Notes under the pieces: generated by a model
Databases searched by the model: none
Told to the model about the DNA's origin: nothing
Seen by the model: the letters and a program-made list of their open reading frames with translations, nothing else
Part shown: positions 14,150 through 26,264 of the stretch, one piece after another
Layout: the number at the start of each line of letters is the position of its first letter
Position numbering within the stretch: position 1 is the first letter of the stretch
Assembly: GCA_028564675.1 (NCBI GenBank)
Contig: JAOVVO010000237.1
Span: 43,147-107,146 of the forward strand
Length of the DNA: 64,000 bases
DNA from: Onchocerca lupi
Taxonomy: Eukaryota; Nematoda; Chromadorea; Rhabditida; Onchocercidae
Direction of reading: 5' to 3'
Program-made: the position numbers and the translations under genes

Positions 14150-17100
14150 GCAACATCATGGCATGGTAACAGATACTGGAAATGTTGATACCGTAAATTT
14201 TTGAATTCATTTTCTATTAAATTTACAATGAAAGAAATTTTCTTCAACATTAAAATTTTGAATTAAAAAAATGCATTATAGATTAGATAAATGAATTTTC
14301 GAGTTTTTTTCATCTTTATCTTATGAATTTTCAACTAAATTTTGACAGAAAAAAAAGTGTACTATACTATGCTATGTCTTAAATCAACATACCTATAATT
14401 CCATAAATATACAGTATAAGTATTGTGAAAGTAAATTTGCGAAAGGTCATTAGGGAATTGAAAACTTTTCGACATAGGTATATTTGATGTATAATGAAGG
14501 CTTTGTTATAACGTAATTTATTGCCGGAACTTCGTTGCAATAAATTTTATTGATGAATATCGAAAATACAATCGATAGCTTGAAAATCATTTATTCATGG
14601 AGAGTGGAGAAATTTACTGGGATTTGATTTGGAATTAGAAAATGATAGGATTAATAAAGAAGCCAAGTTGAACCGCTGAATTCCCAATAAAAACAAAAGA
14701 TTGAATTCTGATCGATTACCGATCAGTGCAAAGGATTAAATGTGCCGCTCAGATTCTCATACATTTTCCAATATGTTAATTATAACTTAAAAGTTGAAAG
14801 CTTGCTTATATCAAGATATTTCTACAATACAATGATCTTTGTTTATTTTGCTTTATCTATATTTCAAAAAAAGAAAGAAAAGTTTCTTAAATAAATACTT
14901 ATTTTTCCGAATAAGTATTTCTTTAAAATTATTCATTTTTTCGATTTTTCAGCTATTAAGTTTTGTTAATTTTTGTTTTTTTTTGTTCCAGGAAATGAGC
15001 ACATCTTCATCAACACAAGCAAATATAGCTGAACAACGTGGAGTTATTCGTAAAGGTAAATATAAAATAATAATCTATATAAATAAAAATGTAAATGTTC
15101 CTATCACGGCCTACGAACTTCGTAAGTTCTCCACCGATTGTTTTCAAATTTTGAAACAATCTTGTATTCGAATAAGGCTTTTTTTTATTTGGACATACTT
15201 ATCACTTCCGTGACAACTAAAAGTAAGTGAAGGGACTAAATTTTTTGACCCTATCCTGGAATTCAACAAACAATTCAGTTTCGGAGTTTCTACATCGACA
15301 AAGCGACTGTTTTACAACGACACAGAACAATGCAGCAATAGCAGCAAATCGACAGTCAAGGAATTTTCTTCTTGTCTACAAATGACAAAGGAAAGAATAA
15401 TCCAGTGATTAATTTGCTTGGATATTCTCAAGTGATGTCGTGGACAATCCGGATGCAATCGATCTGCTCTAATTCATCCAAATAATGCCTCGGAGAAGAT
15501 CTTAGGTCATCGTACTCGCGCAAAGCGGAATTATTGCGATGATTAATCGCAAATCAAACTGAGGAAGAATGAGCATCAGCGAACGAATGAACAAAACAAA
15601 GAATAGCTTAAATAGAAATAGAGCGACATGCAGCCAGATTGAGGATGCATGTTTGCGAGCACGTCGGTCGTGTTCTGCAGCTTCAGATCTGCTTTGTTCT
15701 GAACAGAATGAATGCTACAGGCTGAGTCTGGCTGAAAGACGTCAATAAGAAACAGGAGAACAGCGTCAAACGCGACTCCGTGTTCAACAATCACACAACT
15801 ACAATCGCCTTGCGTTCCGGTATAACCCAGTTGATGATTATAGTTTGAGCGATTATAGTTTGCATGTTATCTTCAATACTATGACTGAAGTGTGTTCTTA
15901 TTACAAGGCTCCGAAATTTAATGAAGAAATAAAAGAGACGTGTTGCGCCGCTGGAAAAATTAAACTTCCTCAACTTGGAGAATCGCCAGAGCTGTTAAAA
16001 ACTTTGCTTGCCGGATATATTTCCGATTCAAAGCATTTCCTATCTGTCGACAAGAAATACAACCTTGAATTCCTTTTTCCAAAAGACGTCATTTGGTGCA
16101 GAAATCGTAACAGTACAATTCATGTCAAGTTTCAAAGTAGAAAAACAAATTTATCATAAAGCCGGTTACCTGGTTCCATCGCTAGATGGTCACATAAATT
16201 CAACATTCCGACAATTCAGTTGAATAATTTTCTTTCCTATCAGTGACAAAGGAAAGAATAACCCGGTGATCAATTTGCCTGGATATTCTCTGATAATTGT
16301 TTGTTATGAAGAATCACTCTTCATCAATCAACAAAACTTTTCTCAGCAGGATTCATATCTGTCACAAAAGACACAAAAAACTTCCTCACACCTATTACTG
16401 ACCTAGCTGACAAGAATCAATCTCCAGTCCAACCAAACTACAAATCAAATTACAATCTATCAGTTTTTTTTCCACAACATTAGAAACATGCGCTTCCTTT
16501 TTTCTTTTTTTCCACTTAACCAAAGTGAGCTACAGCAAAGCGTATATAAAAATATGCGGGTATTTGAATGCAACGTTGTATCGAAATTTCAAAGCAAAAG
16601 CAATTAGTAAGGATTTTCCGATATCTAAGATTTTGAATTAAAATACATAAGGGGCGTGTTTAAGAGCTTTTAGAGGTTTAAGATTTTGAACAAACGAACA
16701 TTGACAATTTTATTTACATAGACTAGCTGAATCGACCACGCTTCGTGTGGCCGTGTCCAGATAGTTAATTAATGATAAATAAATGAATAATTAAATATAT
16801 GTATAGCAATTAATATCTAGAATTGTTTATTTGTTTTTAAAATATTTTTTTAGTTTTGTTCAAATATTTTATTTTTTGGTTAAATTTTTTTCGGATTTTT
16901 TTCACTTTTTTTTAAGCAGCATGTTCAAGACCTAAACCAGCAATGATAGCAACATGTTCAATGAATGGGCAATTAATGCATAACAGTAATCAAACATCTC
17001 ATGCTGTTAATTATCTTGATGTTTTTTGCTCTGTACCGGGTTTGTTTGTTTTTTCGTTCTTTTCTTTTTTTTTTTTTCTGCTGAAGATTCTATTTTTTTA

Positions 17101-20100
17101 AAATGATAATAATTTAATAACTTAGTGAATATTATCAGTCATATTTATTCTAATTATTGTTACCATTTTTATTTTGCTAAAATTTTTTTGCAGAATTTTA
17201 GCAAAATAAAAATAGTAACAATAATTAAAATAAATGTGGCTATTAATGAATGACTATAAATTGAGTATTCAATAAATGATTATAAATTGAATTTAGATTT
17301 ATCCCTTAATTCGTTTAATCTAACAATGATACTATAGTCTTAATATAAATAAACCATTTCAGATATATCACAATGTAACTTCTATCAATAATAATATAGT
17401 AATTAATGTGATAGTGATAATAATATAAAAATCATTTTATTAATATGTAACCAGAATAAAAGCTAATTGATCGATTCACACTTTAATTAAAAAGTGTTTG
17501 TTTGCTTTTCACTTACACGAAAAATGTGCAAAGAGTAAATTAATTAATTATTTATTGTTTGTTTGCTTTTTTTTTTTTTTTTTTTTTTTTTGCTAAATTT
17601 CAATCAAACAAAATTCATTTGCTGATAATTCAATGAAGAATGTATGAAAGACAAATGGATGAATGAATGAATTAATTATTTTGAAGGTCGATTAAGTTTG
17701 CTCAGTAGTGCGGCGAAGTACAAAGTAACGGTTGGTGAAATTCATCGACGACTTTCACCACCGGAATGTCTTAATGCATCCGTTTTGGGTGGAATTCTTC
17801 GGAGGTAATAAAAAAAAAAAAAAAAAAAATTCAAAGAATTAACTCATGATTTGCATTTATTTTATTTTATCATATTTCCAAATAAAAATCCTTATTATTT
17901 TTTTTAAATTTTATTCTTTTTCCAATGTTTCTCTTCTCTCTCTTTTTCTTGTTACTTTAAATATTTGGTACTCTTGATTAAATTATTTGAATATTTTGCA
18001 AAATATTTTCAATTTTAAAGATGATGAAATCAAAAAAAAAAAAAAAAAAACTGACATTATTATGAAAAATTCAATAATCTTGCTATCGCTGATATCATAT
18101 ATCGATAATATTATGGTATTTTTTCTAATTTCAATCCCAATTTCTACTATCTTTTCTAGCTTTGATTCCAATTTAAATTTTGCTTTAACTTGTATTTAAT
18201 AATTAACTTCACTTCTCACATATTTCAAAAAAAAGAAAAAAATAATAATAATAATTTACCTATTTCAAAAGGGATTGCAAAAAAAGTGATGAAATAATTT
18301 GAAAAGATTGGAATATTTATTTTAGAGCAAAATCGAAAGATGGTGGTAAATCGTTACGTGATCAGTTAAAACGTGTCGGTTTACAGTTGCCAGCCGGAAG
18401 ACGGAAAGCGACAAATGTTAATTCACTAACAGCACTTGTTGAATGTTAGTTAATTTCAACAAAGATCTATTATTTTATAATATAAAAGCTTTACAACAGA
18501 AAACAGCTTACTATTTGTTTATAAAATTGAATAATAATATTTTAACCACATTTATTAGAATTATTCAATCGTCCGGAGTTTAGAATTACTCGATTTTCTG
18601 GTGCTTATCCAAGCTTAATTTTATGTAGTCGTGTGTTATATGTTTGAAACGAATTATGATACTTATCAACTAATTGATTAGAATATAAGCTTTATCATCT
18701 ATCATGTCGGATTATAGTAATCTCGGCAAATTCTTAGCTGCTAGAACATAACTTTTATTTCATTTTAAATTAGCATAACGAAATCTGAAAGAAAAAAATT
18801 ACAAAAATCATAGATAATATAAGAAATTAATTACTTAATCTTTCACTCAAAATTAAATTCACAGCATCAGGGTTTAGCTTTTCCTTTGGTAAGTCTTTTT
18901 GTTTTTTTTTTTTTGAAAGTATTATCGTTTTCCTTTTGGATAATCCACAAAAAATGGGGAAATTTCAGCCTTGAATATTCACTTTTTGATTTGCGATTAT
19001 ATTAGTACAATGATCTCATATACAAAGTATAAAAAGTAATTTATTCTAGTTAATCGCAAATTTAGTAATTCAGTAATTTTGATAATTTTAGTAATAAAAC
19101 TGCAGTAATATTCTAAATAGTAAGTTTAAAAATCAAAATAAATATAATTATATACATAATTTTAAGAATTACAAATAATAATTTTGATTTAACAAGCGTT
19201 TCTGATGTGCAAATCGATTGTCTGCCTTTGGTATAGGGGTGAAAGGTCAGCCGAACAATCTAGTAGAATAGCTGGAGTACGTAATGAAGCTGTTATATTC
19301 GGTAAAGCGAATGATTGGAGGAATTGTGGGGCGAAACGTCTTCAACCTATTCTAGGACTTTCAATGAGTATGACGTCTTGCTTGCTTGAATGACTCGTTG
19401 ACGTTGGACGTGTGTTTCACGTGGGATCATTTTTGATAAGCAGAACTGGCACGCTGACCAAATGTTGAATTAATTTTATGCAATTGAAAACGAAATTTAT
19501 TGCTGAAATTTAAACTTAAAACAATAAATAGTGATATTTCTTTTTATTTTTAATTAATTAAAATTGTTATCAAAAATTTTTGATCAAATATAATGAATAA
19601 TGGTATTTATTTTATTTTTAAGTTAATTTTATACAATTATTGTTTAAAAACTTTTTGGATAAAATCTTATGAAGTTACAAGAAATGGATGATTTTTTTTT
19701 ATTTTATTTTTTTTATTTTAACAATTGCAATTATTAGCAGAAATCTTTGATAAAATACAAAAATAGTAATATTTCTAAATTTTTGAGCTAATTTTAAAAA
19801 AATTTCTGAGCAAAATTTTAAATGCTTACAATAAAATATTGAATTTTTCTTTACTTTTAATGTTAATTTCATACAATTATTGATTTAAAATTTTTGGATA
19901 AAATTTTTAAAACTTCCAATAATTTGCATTTTCAACAATTTTTGTAGTTGAAGCAATGCATTTGGCAAAAGATTTCAATGCAGTATGCGAGAATGAATTT
20001 CCTGCTCGAACAATCGCTGAACATTTAACTCGAGTAAATTGTTCGATGGAACCATTGGAAATGCAAAGACGAAAAAATATTCTCTTGGCCACAAAAGCAA

Positions 20101-21328
20101 CATTAACTGAATTGAAAGAATTATTGAGCAATGATCGAAGTCCAATATGTTCATCCAGGCCACAGCCCATTTTGGAGCCTATTGTACAAAGTCGATTAAC
20201 ACATTTTTCCATGGTTTCTTTTTATTATTTTTTTTTTTCTAGATTTATTAGTTAATATATTTGCTTCATTTTTTCTCCTTTACTTTTAATTATTGATTAT
20301 TATCATTATGATTGTTTTATCATTTGTGATAGTTATCATAATTCAATCATTTGCATGAGATAGAATAAATAGGCTTTCAATTACGGCTCTTCTCCTTTTC
20401 TCGAGAAGTGGAAAAAAAACGGAATAAGAGAAAAGATGTAAAAAAAAGAACTGGAAAAAATTAAGAAAGGAATTTCAAGGAAGATGGTATTTTACTTTTC
20501 AATATCGCAAATTACTTGTTTATTGAAATAATTTCATCCAAATTTCATTTTGATCATCCATTTAATTATGAATTGATGGATTCATTTCATTTAAAATCGT
20601 AAACTTATTTCATTTATTTAAGAAAAATATTTTTCACTCAATTATTAATTTTCTTTTTGAAGATTTTGTTTGGTTCTAATTATTAATTTTATTCGATTTG
20701 TAATTATCTTACATGATACTAATATTCAAATTATTCGTTGCATTTATCTTAGCTAATTTAAGAGAATTTTTGCAAAAGTTTCACTTAAAAATAAAATTTT
20801 ACTCGATCCAAGTAGTTTAATGCATTATTTGAATTAAATTATTTCATTCAATATTTTACAATATTTGTTAATATCGTTTGAATCATATCAGCTAAATATT
20901 ATCAATTCGACATTTGTATTTTTTTTTCATTTAATTTAATTAAATTCAGTACTGCTATTTTATCTTCTAATTATCGTCTACTTTTTCCTTGAAAAAAAAT
21001 TATTGAAGTATTGTTATTTCAAATTTTATACTTAATAATAACAACCTCAAATCATACGAAAATAGTGACAATAATAGTAATGATACGGAAATGATAATAG
21101 TGATAGATGATAATAATAATACTGAGTGATAATACTGATGATGGTTATCATTATTTAATAAAACTTATTGTAACATCATTCTTATAATGACAAATTTTAA
21201 TGATTACATAATATTATTAGATTTATTTTCAGGTAACTCATGGATTTGGTTCACCTGCTGTATTAGCTGCAATTAATGCAATCATGAATTGGTTAAATGA
21301 ATCGGTCAAATTGCTTGACACAAAATGA
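10011..21328 (+). CDS. aptf: AP-2 family transcription factor with polyglutamine tract
   Basis: Sequence-specific nuclear transcription factor of the AP-2 (TFAP2) family; the family binds GC-rich palindromes as a dimer. Exons by splice signals and frame: 10011-10016, 12561-12701, 13703-about 13792, 13956-14192, 14992-15055, 16920-17039, 17687-17804, 18326-18444, 19948-20213, 21233-21328; all phases agree and give about 418 residues. The N-terminal half is Q/Y/P-rich (SPAYAFAYNPGPYPQ, like the PY activation region) and carries 27 Gln at about residues 119-145. The conserved DNA-binding/dimerisation domain starts near residue 215 (FCSVPGRLSLLSS, KYKVTVGEIHRRLSPPECLN, LPAGRRKA) and runs through the helix-span-helix region (RSPICSSRPQPILEP, THGFGSPAV) to the stop. 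The start is chosen as ATG CAA at the end of the first exon; an upstream exon could also exist. The end of exon 3 is uncertain because no good GT donor is visible. The paralogue (aptf-1 to -4) is not resolved. Confidence 0.9.
10160..10330 (+). repeat. Short tandem units in AP-2 intron 1
   Basis: Three copies of TAATAATTCAATTTAAATT with spacers; a related piece appears near 10505. The rest of this 2.5-kb intron (10017-12560) shows nothing else supportable. Confidence 0.7.
12831..13370 (+). repeat. Dispersed intronic repeat, copy A
   Basis: AP-2 intron 2. Shares an ordered series of blocks with 14422-14825: GTGAAAGTAA near the start, TTGTTAT.ACG, GAATATC.A.AATA..ATCGATA, GATAG.ATTA, ACCGATCAG.GCAAAGGATT, and TTAATTATA.CTTAAAAGTT...GCTTATA at the end. 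The order is kept over about 500 bases, so this is a diverged copy and not chance A/T similarity. No open frame or clear terminal repeat is visible. Confidence 0.7.
14073..14153 (+). repeat. CAA/CAG tract encoding 27 glutamines in AP-2
   Basis: Lies inside AP-2 exon 4 after a His triplet and before His-His. Mostly CAA with a few CAG codons at both ends, in frame with the flanking coding exon. Mixed codons usually make such tracts less slippage-prone than pure CAG. The reverse strand reads as a poly-valine open frame, which is only a shadow. Confidence 0.95.
14422..14825 (+). repeat. Dispersed intronic repeat, copy B
   Basis: AP-2 intron 4, colinear with copy A in intron 2. A piece in inverse orientation also appears in the last pmr-1 intron (about 47430-47545), showing that this is a dispersed family and not just a local duplication. 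Class unknown; non-coding. Confidence 0.7.
15074..16722 (+). mobile_element. Decayed Helitron/Helentron-like element in an AP-2 intron
   Basis: The left end at 15074 begins TCTATATAAATAAAAATG, only 18 bases after the exon 5 donor. The right end, read on the minus strand from 16722, begins TCTATGTAAATAAAATTG followed by an AATGTTCGTTTGTTC block. TC starts of this type followed by A/T-rich sequence are typical of Helitron/Helentron 5' ends. The two ends are inverted relative to each other. The interior contains a degraded Helitron replicase N-terminal ORF (15485-16223) and a direct repeat (about 15379-15435 and 16242-16300). The Rep and helicase regions are missing, so the element is non-autonomous. 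Boundaries are inferred from end motifs. Confidence 0.75.
15485..16223 (+). pseudogene. Helitron replicase/helicase, N-terminal remnant
   Basis: From ATG 15485 (MPRRRS) one frame runs for about 220 codons, interrupted by TAG, TGA and TAA, then shifts frame near 16070. It reads through features typical of the N-terminal region of Helitron replicases: an Arg/Ser/Ala-rich start, LRVQQSHNYNRLAFRYNP, a Cys-containing block with CCAAGKIKLPQL, a following LLKTLLAG...SKHFL block, and after the frameshift SFGA...FKVEKQIYHKAG. In autonomous elements a Rep nuclease domain and a Pif1-type helicase follow; neither is present here. It is a dead fragment inside an AP-2 intron. Confidence 0.85.
16723..16760 (-). 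mobile_element. Helitron-type 3' end with hairpin and CTAG
   Basis: On the minus strand the sequence has a short hairpin (CCACACGAAGCGTGG, about 5 bp stem) followed by a CAGCTAG end that abuts the TCTATG 5' end of the neighbouring element at 16722. A hairpin followed by CTAG is the usual Helitron 3' terminus, so this looks like a head-to-tail junction of two copies. The body of this second copy is not visible. Confidence 0.55.
17143..17235. repeat. Long near-perfect hairpin in an AP-2 intron
   Basis: Arms of about 40 bases (17144-17184 and 17194-17234) pair with only a few mismatches around a 9-base loop; the core is ATTTTTATTTTGCTAAAATT. Weaker pairing continues outward. It could be a small MITE or a simple inverted duplication; no flanking target duplication was recognised. 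Confidence 0.85.
19201..19456 (+). pseudogene. 28S rRNA fragment inserted in an AP-2 intron
   Basis: Reads colinearly with a conserved core segment of eukaryotic 28S rRNA: CTGATGTGCAAATCGATTGTC, GGTATAGGGG.GAAAG, ATCTAGTAG, ATAGCTGGAG, GGTAAAGCGAATGATT.GAGG, CGAAACGTC.TCAACCTATTCT, AAGCAGAACTGGC. Compared with the functional molecule as I know it, a piece after ATCTAGTAG is deleted between short repeats and many positions differ. It is therefore a non-functional copy and not an rDNA unit. The 62-codon open frame here is a chance product of rRNA sequence. Confidence 0.92.
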
Positions 21329-21470
21329 TTTTTTAAATAGTTTATCGAATGTATGAATTTAATGATAATCCTGTAATTATGTATTTTTATTTTATATTAC
21401 CGAAAAAAAAGCAAAAAAAAAGAAGGCAAAAATTGAAAAAAGAAAAACAAGCATGGATAAATAGAAAAAG

Positions 21471-21476
21471 AATAAA
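21471..21476 (+). other. Polyadenylation signal AATAAA, AP-2
   Basis: First good AATAAA after the AP-2 stop codon, about 140 bases downstream and on the same strand. It is the likely 3' end of the transcript, although A/T-rich sequence offers other candidates. Confidence 0.45.
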
Positions 21477-23289
21477 ATTAAAAAAAAAAAATTTAATCGT
21501 ATTAGAATTTATAATCGTTCATACATATTCCCTTTTTTCTCTTTTTTTTTTTTTAAAGTCAAGTTTTATGAGGCTTTTGCGGGTTTCTTTTTCTTTCTTT
21601 TTTTTTCTTTTCTTTTCTTCATTTTTAATTCGTATTATCATTTCTGAAATTTACTGCCAAAAATTTCTATTTCATTCGAAATAAGATTGATGGAAAAGAA
21701 GGAGGAGAAAAGGAATAAATTTAACAAATGATAGAATGAGAGAAATTGAAATTTGTACAAATTTTATGAAATTAATTAAGAAAAAGAAAATTCATAAATT
21801 TTATTCGAATTAATTATGATTTTATTACTTATTATTGCGTACTATTAGGATATTGTCTGTTTAATAGAAATATTCTAGTATTTTAATTAGTATGAATCCA
21901 GCCTTATTAAAATTTTTAGCTAAAATTCACTTATTAGAAGCTATGTGAATACTTAACTATGTTATCACCAAAATATCATATCATTTTGATCATATTTATT
22001 CTTTCTATTTGAGCGTAACTCACGTAAGCTTACACTTATTTTCATCTTAATTAAAATGTAATTTACATAAGGTGAAAGAAAAAAAAGAAATGCAAATTTT
22101 ATAATTCTGCTCAACTTTTTCAATGTGCACTGATTATGTATTTTATCATTTTTATCTTGTTCTCTTCAGTCTTTCCTTTTTTTTCTTTCCATTATTATTA
22201 AAAAAATGCAATGTTAGTACGATTCGTATTGTATAATTAATTAATTAATTAATTGATTCTTTTGTTTTTTTACCCGTTCCTCCGCTCTTCCACTCATTTT
22301 CCCATGTATCAATTATCTTTTTCTTTTTTTTTTCTTTTTTTTTTTTGTTTATTCTAGAATGAAGCAGAAAAGGAGGAAAGAAAGTAAAGATAAGCTGCCA
22401 TTTAATGTGATATTTGTAATTAATATATTTGATTAATTTATGTGATAATAATATGATAAAAACGATTATTTGCTAAATTTTCTTTTTCGTTTTATAAAAC
22501 CAAAAATGAAAAAAAATGGTGTTAAATTTAATTCACAAAAAATTTTTTATGGAAAATTTACTCGAATATCAAAAAATTTGTTTTCACATTGAATCATTAA
22601 AATTATGTTGTCATATATTAAATTAGTTGAATAGAAATATCTTAATAATTTAAAAGAAAAAAACAAAAAAAAGACGAAATGAACAAATATACATTAATTT
22701 GATCGATTAATTGAGGAATATAATTTTGATATGAGATGTTAAAAGAGAAATGTTTTTTAATTGATAAAATTAACTTTAAATATCAAAAAACTTGCTTACA
22801 TGAGCATCAGTTATTGAACCATTAATTATCAGTTATAATTTTGATGCAAAATATCTTTATAAGTTCAGAAAAAAACTTATCACTTAAGAAATATATTGGC
22901 TGATTTGTTTTTATTTTCTTATTCATTTATAAATTTTGTCATAAAAATAATGAAATGCGTCATCGTCAATATTTTAAAATTTTATTATTAATATTCATTG
23001 ATATTTTACGCATGTAAATTCGTCATTACAATAGCTAAAAAACGTCAAGAGTAAGTAGAAATATTAGCTTTTTTCTTTTTAACATTAAATTTTTTTGCAG
23101 AAATAAAATAGTTTAAAATTAATAATTGAATGCATTCATTTGATAGAATCCGTTTAGAATTTTATTAACTGAAAAATGAAAAGAAAAAAATTGGTTTAGT
23201 GAAAATGCTTCCAATGAAGTATTTATTTCTATAAAATTCGAAATCTTATTATGCAGAAAGTTTATTATTACAGCATGACATTTTCAAAG

Positions 23290-23620
23290 TGGAAAAAAAG
23301 TGATATATATTAAGTATAAGCAATTATTAAGTATGCATATTAAGTGGAAATAATTACTAAATATGCATAATTAGGCACAAATAATTACTAAACACACATA
23401 TTGGACATATGTTATTCCAAATATATTAATTAAGTATAACTAATTATTAAATATGAACTTATCAGGCGTAAATTGTTACGCAACATATTAGGTAAAAATA
23501 TTAAATATATAAATATATATATTAGGAGTAAATAATTAGTAAATATATATATTGTGCAAAAGTACACATATTCAGTATAAAGTAATCAATATACAAGTAT
23601 TGCACAGATAATGGTAGTAT
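23290..23620. repeat. Degenerate tandem repeat, unit about 35 bases
   Basis: Repeated units of the form ATTAAGTATAAATAATTA followed by CTAAATATGCAT recur about eight times with substitutions and small indels. Confidence 0.7.
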
Positions 23621-25084
23621 GTTAATAAGGCAATAAGAATAATTAATTACAGAAATAGTAATAATTATGGCAAAAATAATAATGTAAACATAAACATTTA
23701 CTGTAAATAATAATTTCAATTCTTCGAAATTCACATTTTTCTTACCTCAATAAATAGCAATATTTATGTTATTAATTTCAAAATGACATATCTTTTGCAT
23801 AATTAGAATTGTTTATTTACTCTATTATAATTGTATTTGTATGTTTTTCTCATTGTTTACTTGTAATTATTCAATTATTCTAGTATTTAGTATTTTTTTA
23901 ACTCATATATTTTGGACAATTTTTTTATGCCGTATATTCATAATCAATAATTTATTTCAATTTTTCGTAAACAAATTTTTATTTGATGATTGAATTCAAA
24001 TCTTAAGCCATGCTAATTCGTTGAAATGCTTATGTGCATTTTGATTATATGTTATTTAAATGATAAATAATAAAAATTGACAATGAATTCGGTTTTTTTC
24101 TCCTTATACCTTAAAATTATTTCATAGCCTTGCCAATGTATATGTAGAAATTTTTTTAAGCTGGCTCAAAAGATTATTTTAAAGTATAAATTAATTCATA
24201 TATATATATATTTTTTTTAATTTATTATTATAACAGTATAGTATTTATCATCTTCTCATGTAATTTATTAAATAGTGGCTTCAAATTAAATAAGATATAA
24301 TAATCTATGATCAAGGAAGTGATAATGATCATATCATATGCAAATAAGATAAATAAGTTACGTTAACAGTTTTAGCTTAAGTAAGAGAGCAGTATAAAAA
24401 TTTATCCTAAGTTAACCAGTTATAAATATTAAATTTTTGGTGCTGCGCTTAAAAAAAAAAAAAAGTTCGGTAAATTAAAATACATCATTCGGAATAATAA
24501 TTTTTAACTGTTACTCTTTTTAAATTAAATTTTACAAATATTCTTTAATTTTTCATTTTTGTAAATGAAAGCTAAAAAATTCAAATCAAAACGAATAACA
24601 ATAATCATTGAATATAATTTGACAACATATTAACATAATAGGTATGCATTAAAATGAAAAGATTCAAAAATTTAAATTTTTTTTGCATAATTATAAAAAT
24701 TCATTTTTTATATTTGATAATAATCAATCAATATATTGATCAGGATATTACATAAAAATAGCTAATAAATGAGTAATCTATATTTGATTATAATTTAAAT
24801 AATTCATTAAAAGTATCAATCATTTTCATTTTTTCCTTTTACTTCCTTCCATTAAATAATTCAAATCAATATGTTGAAATGATTTGCAAATGCATGAAAT
24901 GCATGAATTTGTACAAATATATCAAATTCAGTATGAAATGACAATAATTATTGCTTTTTATCGTAAAGACATACATTGAGCAGAAATTGAAGAATGAATT
25001 ACTCATTTCCTGTTTATAATGACAAAGATGAATGAATGAATGATCGATTGAGGATTGATTGTATTGTTTGTTTTGGTTTAAATA

Positions 25085-25485
25085 TTTAAAATATTTATAG
25101 CAGAATTGCTTCGATTCAAATATAATTGAAAAGATTTTAATTTAAAATATATTAAAGATTATTCTTTGTTAAAATGGATTAGAATTGTTTTTCAATATCT
25201 TGATAATTGTTTCTTTTTGAAGTATATTAGAATTTGTTAGCTGAAAATACATTTTGAGTATTCCGATTTAAAATATAGGCAGATTTTCCCGATTTAGAAT
25301 ATCTTAGAATTGTTACGATATAAAATATACTAAAGTTGTTCCAGTTTAAAGTATAATAGGAATTTTCCAATTTAAATATATTAGGATTTTTTGATTTAAG
25401 ATATATTTTAAATTGTTCCGGTTTAAAGTTTATTAAGACTCCTCCGTTTTAAAAATATTATGAAATTGTTCAAGTTTAAGCTAAA
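25085..25485. repeat. Degenerate tandem repeat, unit about 30-35 bases
   Basis: About ten diverged copies of a unit like TTCCGATTTAAAATATATTA plus GAATTG. No reading frame is kept. Confidence 0.75.
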
Positions 25486-26264
25486 CTAAGATTAATATCA
25501 TGAATAAATCAGCATTTCTATTTGTTTAACATATTTTGAATAGTTTTTTTTTTTGTTTTTCTTTGAGATTAATTTAATTTATCAAAGAAATGTGCATATT
25601 TATTCATGCAGTTTCTTGGAATAAAATATGAAAACATTTTCTTTAATCGAGATTTTTATTATTAGAAGAGAAATATTTTTCAATTTTCAATTATTTGTCC
25701 ACCAATAATCCACAAAGAAATATTCCACAATTTTAATTTTAGTAATTATCAAAAAAAAAAAAAAAAAAGAATTATTTCGTAATTTTAAATTAATCATTCA
25801 ATGGTAATTGTTATTCCAAGCAAAAATTGTTAAAATTTTCGGAGAAAATTATCTTTTTTTTTTCACTTACACTATTTCTATTCAAATTGCTTTAAATTAA
25901 TAAAGCTTTTGGTATAGGAAAAGTCCAAAATAATTATTTAAAGTTAAAGCTCTTAAAATTGAGCAAAATTCAGATTTTACGATTTTTGCAACCTTTAGCC
26001 TTTCAAATCCCAACAAATTCGTTACACTAAGATTAATAATTGCATCTCACAAAGCTTCCAATTGGCAAAATGTTTCGAAATAATTAATAAAATCATTACA
26101 ATGTGAAATGCTTTAAAAAGTTTATTTCATTTTTTCCATCCAATTGTATTAAATCATTCATTGTTAAATGGAATGAATTTAGCATAAAATATGTCAAAAA
26201 GAGAAATCGCTGCAAAATTCATTAATGAGTTGAAAATAAAGGACGAAGAAATTAGGATAAATGA

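Noticed and set aside
14014..14250. Minus-strand poly-valine open frame
   Set aside because: Shadow of the CAA/CAG glutamine tract of AP-2 exon 4.
15576..15973. Two minus-strand open frames in the Helitron
   Set aside because: Opposite strand of the Helitron replicase remnant, whose plus-strand motifs are clear.
19205..19393. 62-codon plus-strand open frame
   Set aside because: Lies wholly in 28S rRNA-like sequence.
19907..20212. Minus-strand frames over AP-2 exon 9
   Set aside because: Antisense to a well-conserved AP-2 exon.
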